Shown in pieces: positions 63,440 through 64,000 of a DNA stretch of 64,000 bases. The DNA comes from Hyaloscypha bicolor E (lineage: Eukaryota > Ascomycota > Leotiomycetes > Helotiales > Hyaloscyphaceae): NCBI RefSeq assembly GCF_002865645.1, contig NW_020194554.1, forward strand, positions 868,001-932,000, given 5' to 3'. How positions within the stretch are numbered: the first letter of the stretch is position 1; each line of letters opens with the position of its first letter. The notes below the pieces were generated by a model. That model saw only the letters and a list, made by a program, of their open reading frames with translations, was not told the DNA's origin and made no database searches. The translations under genes were made by a program, and so were the position numbers.

Positions 63440-64000
63440 TCTTATTATAGGTAAAAGAGCCAGCCGGTTTTAAAGAAAAAACGAATATAGTAATTTATAT
63501 AGGTATAATAGGTAGTAGAAAAGGCCTTATAGGTATAAATACAGGAAAAGAAGAGAAAGTAAAGGTAATTAGATATATGAGAGTAGTAGATATAAGGGGC
63601 ATTTATAAAAGGCTAGAATATAATATAAAAGGAGATTAAGAGCTAGTAAAAGGGAGAAAAGTATTACGAGGGCTCCTATTAGTAGTGAGTAGACTATACG
63701 GACCTGTAGGAAAGTTCTACGGATATAGGAAAGAGCTTATAAGGGGAGAAAAGGGGAGATATAGGCCGGGAAAAGAGCTAGAAGGGCCTAACGGACAAGG
63801 AAGGGAGTTCTACGGGCTTGCAGGATGGCTAGGGAGGGTTTCCTGGTAAGAATAAGGCTTGGGAGGATTTATAGGAGGAAAGAGAGAGCTTTGCAGGCGA
63901 AAATACGGATAATAAGGGGCTTGCGGGGGCAAGTAAGGCTTGGAAGGGCCTATAAGAGATCCAAAAGAGCCCGTAAAAGTAATACTGCTCCTCTTATAAT
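63440..64000. other. G-rich, C-poor stretch at the window edge
   Basis: Composition changes from A/T to a purine-rich plus strand with many GGG and AGG words and few C. Loosely recurring words such as CTTGCAGG, CTTGCGGG, CTTATAAGGGG and GTTCTACGGG suggest a degenerate internal repeat. No long open frame on either strand. It could be the edge of a further element or a low-complexity region; it continues past the window. Confidence 0.45.

Noticed and set aside
1..64000. CRISPR arrays, operons or bacterial-type promoters
   Set aside because: Spliceosomal introns and RIP show this is a fungal nuclear sequence. The regular repeats present are AT satellites without spacers.

Overview
The window reads as a filamentous ascomycete (Pezizomycotina-type) chromosome with a two-speed layout. 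A gene island of ordinary base composition (about 11.36-25.65 kb) lies between two very AT-rich blocks (1-11.06 kb and 25.7-63.4 kb). In the AT-rich blocks nearly every CpA/TpG has become TpA, and the remaining C and G sit mostly in CT and AG contexts. That is the signature of repeat-induced point mutation (RIP) acting on transposons. Genes in the island have short introns (44-61 bp in the firmly modelled ones) with CTAAC/CTGAC-like branch sites, also typical of these fungi. The species cannot be named from the sequence alone.

Island genes: (i) an equilibrative nucleoside transporter (ENT) on the minus strand, three exons, 436 aa; (ii) a possible small unknown gene at 16.0-16.6 kb on plus; (iii) a multi-exon gene of unknown function with a C-terminal membrane segment (17.4-19.2 kb, plus) whose 5' end is unclear or broken; (iv) an 11-exon NLR-type immune receptor (minus, 22958-19373, 1019 aa) with a DUF7708-like N-terminus, an NB-ARC core and TPR repeats, convergent with gene iii; (v) a four-exon CmcJ/NvfI (AsaB-like) oxidoreductase (plus, 24315-25335, 287 aa), divergent from the NLR across 1.36 kb. 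Reading phases close at every junction I propose for genes i, iv and v.

Left AT-rich block: a minus-strand copy of retroelement 'D' (1-3019) carrying a 533-bp inverted-repeat element at 1383-1915, followed by a complete chromodomain Ty3/Gypsy retrotransposon (3526-11359) with 298-bp LTRs and an ACCCT target duplication. Its left LTR and interior are RIP-mutated but its right LTR, next to the genes, is almost intact.

Right AT-rich block: nested insertions that can be ordered. An old repeat 'B' was split by Gypsy element 'E' (32957-60221, TSD ATATA). E was split by element 'D' (33928-54328, probable TSD CTAG). D was split by a Copia element (36973-43962, 171-bp LTRs, TSD TCTAT/TTTAT). Small LTR-like units with exact duplications lie at 28703-28937, 47810-48001 and 53360-53585. 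An inverted uninterrupted copy of B (about 25.9-29.2 kb) preserves the empty site of E, and the D interior at 35.16 kb preserves the empty site of the 533-bp element.

All boundaries, phases and family calls come from reading by eye. No alignment, HMM or database search was run.
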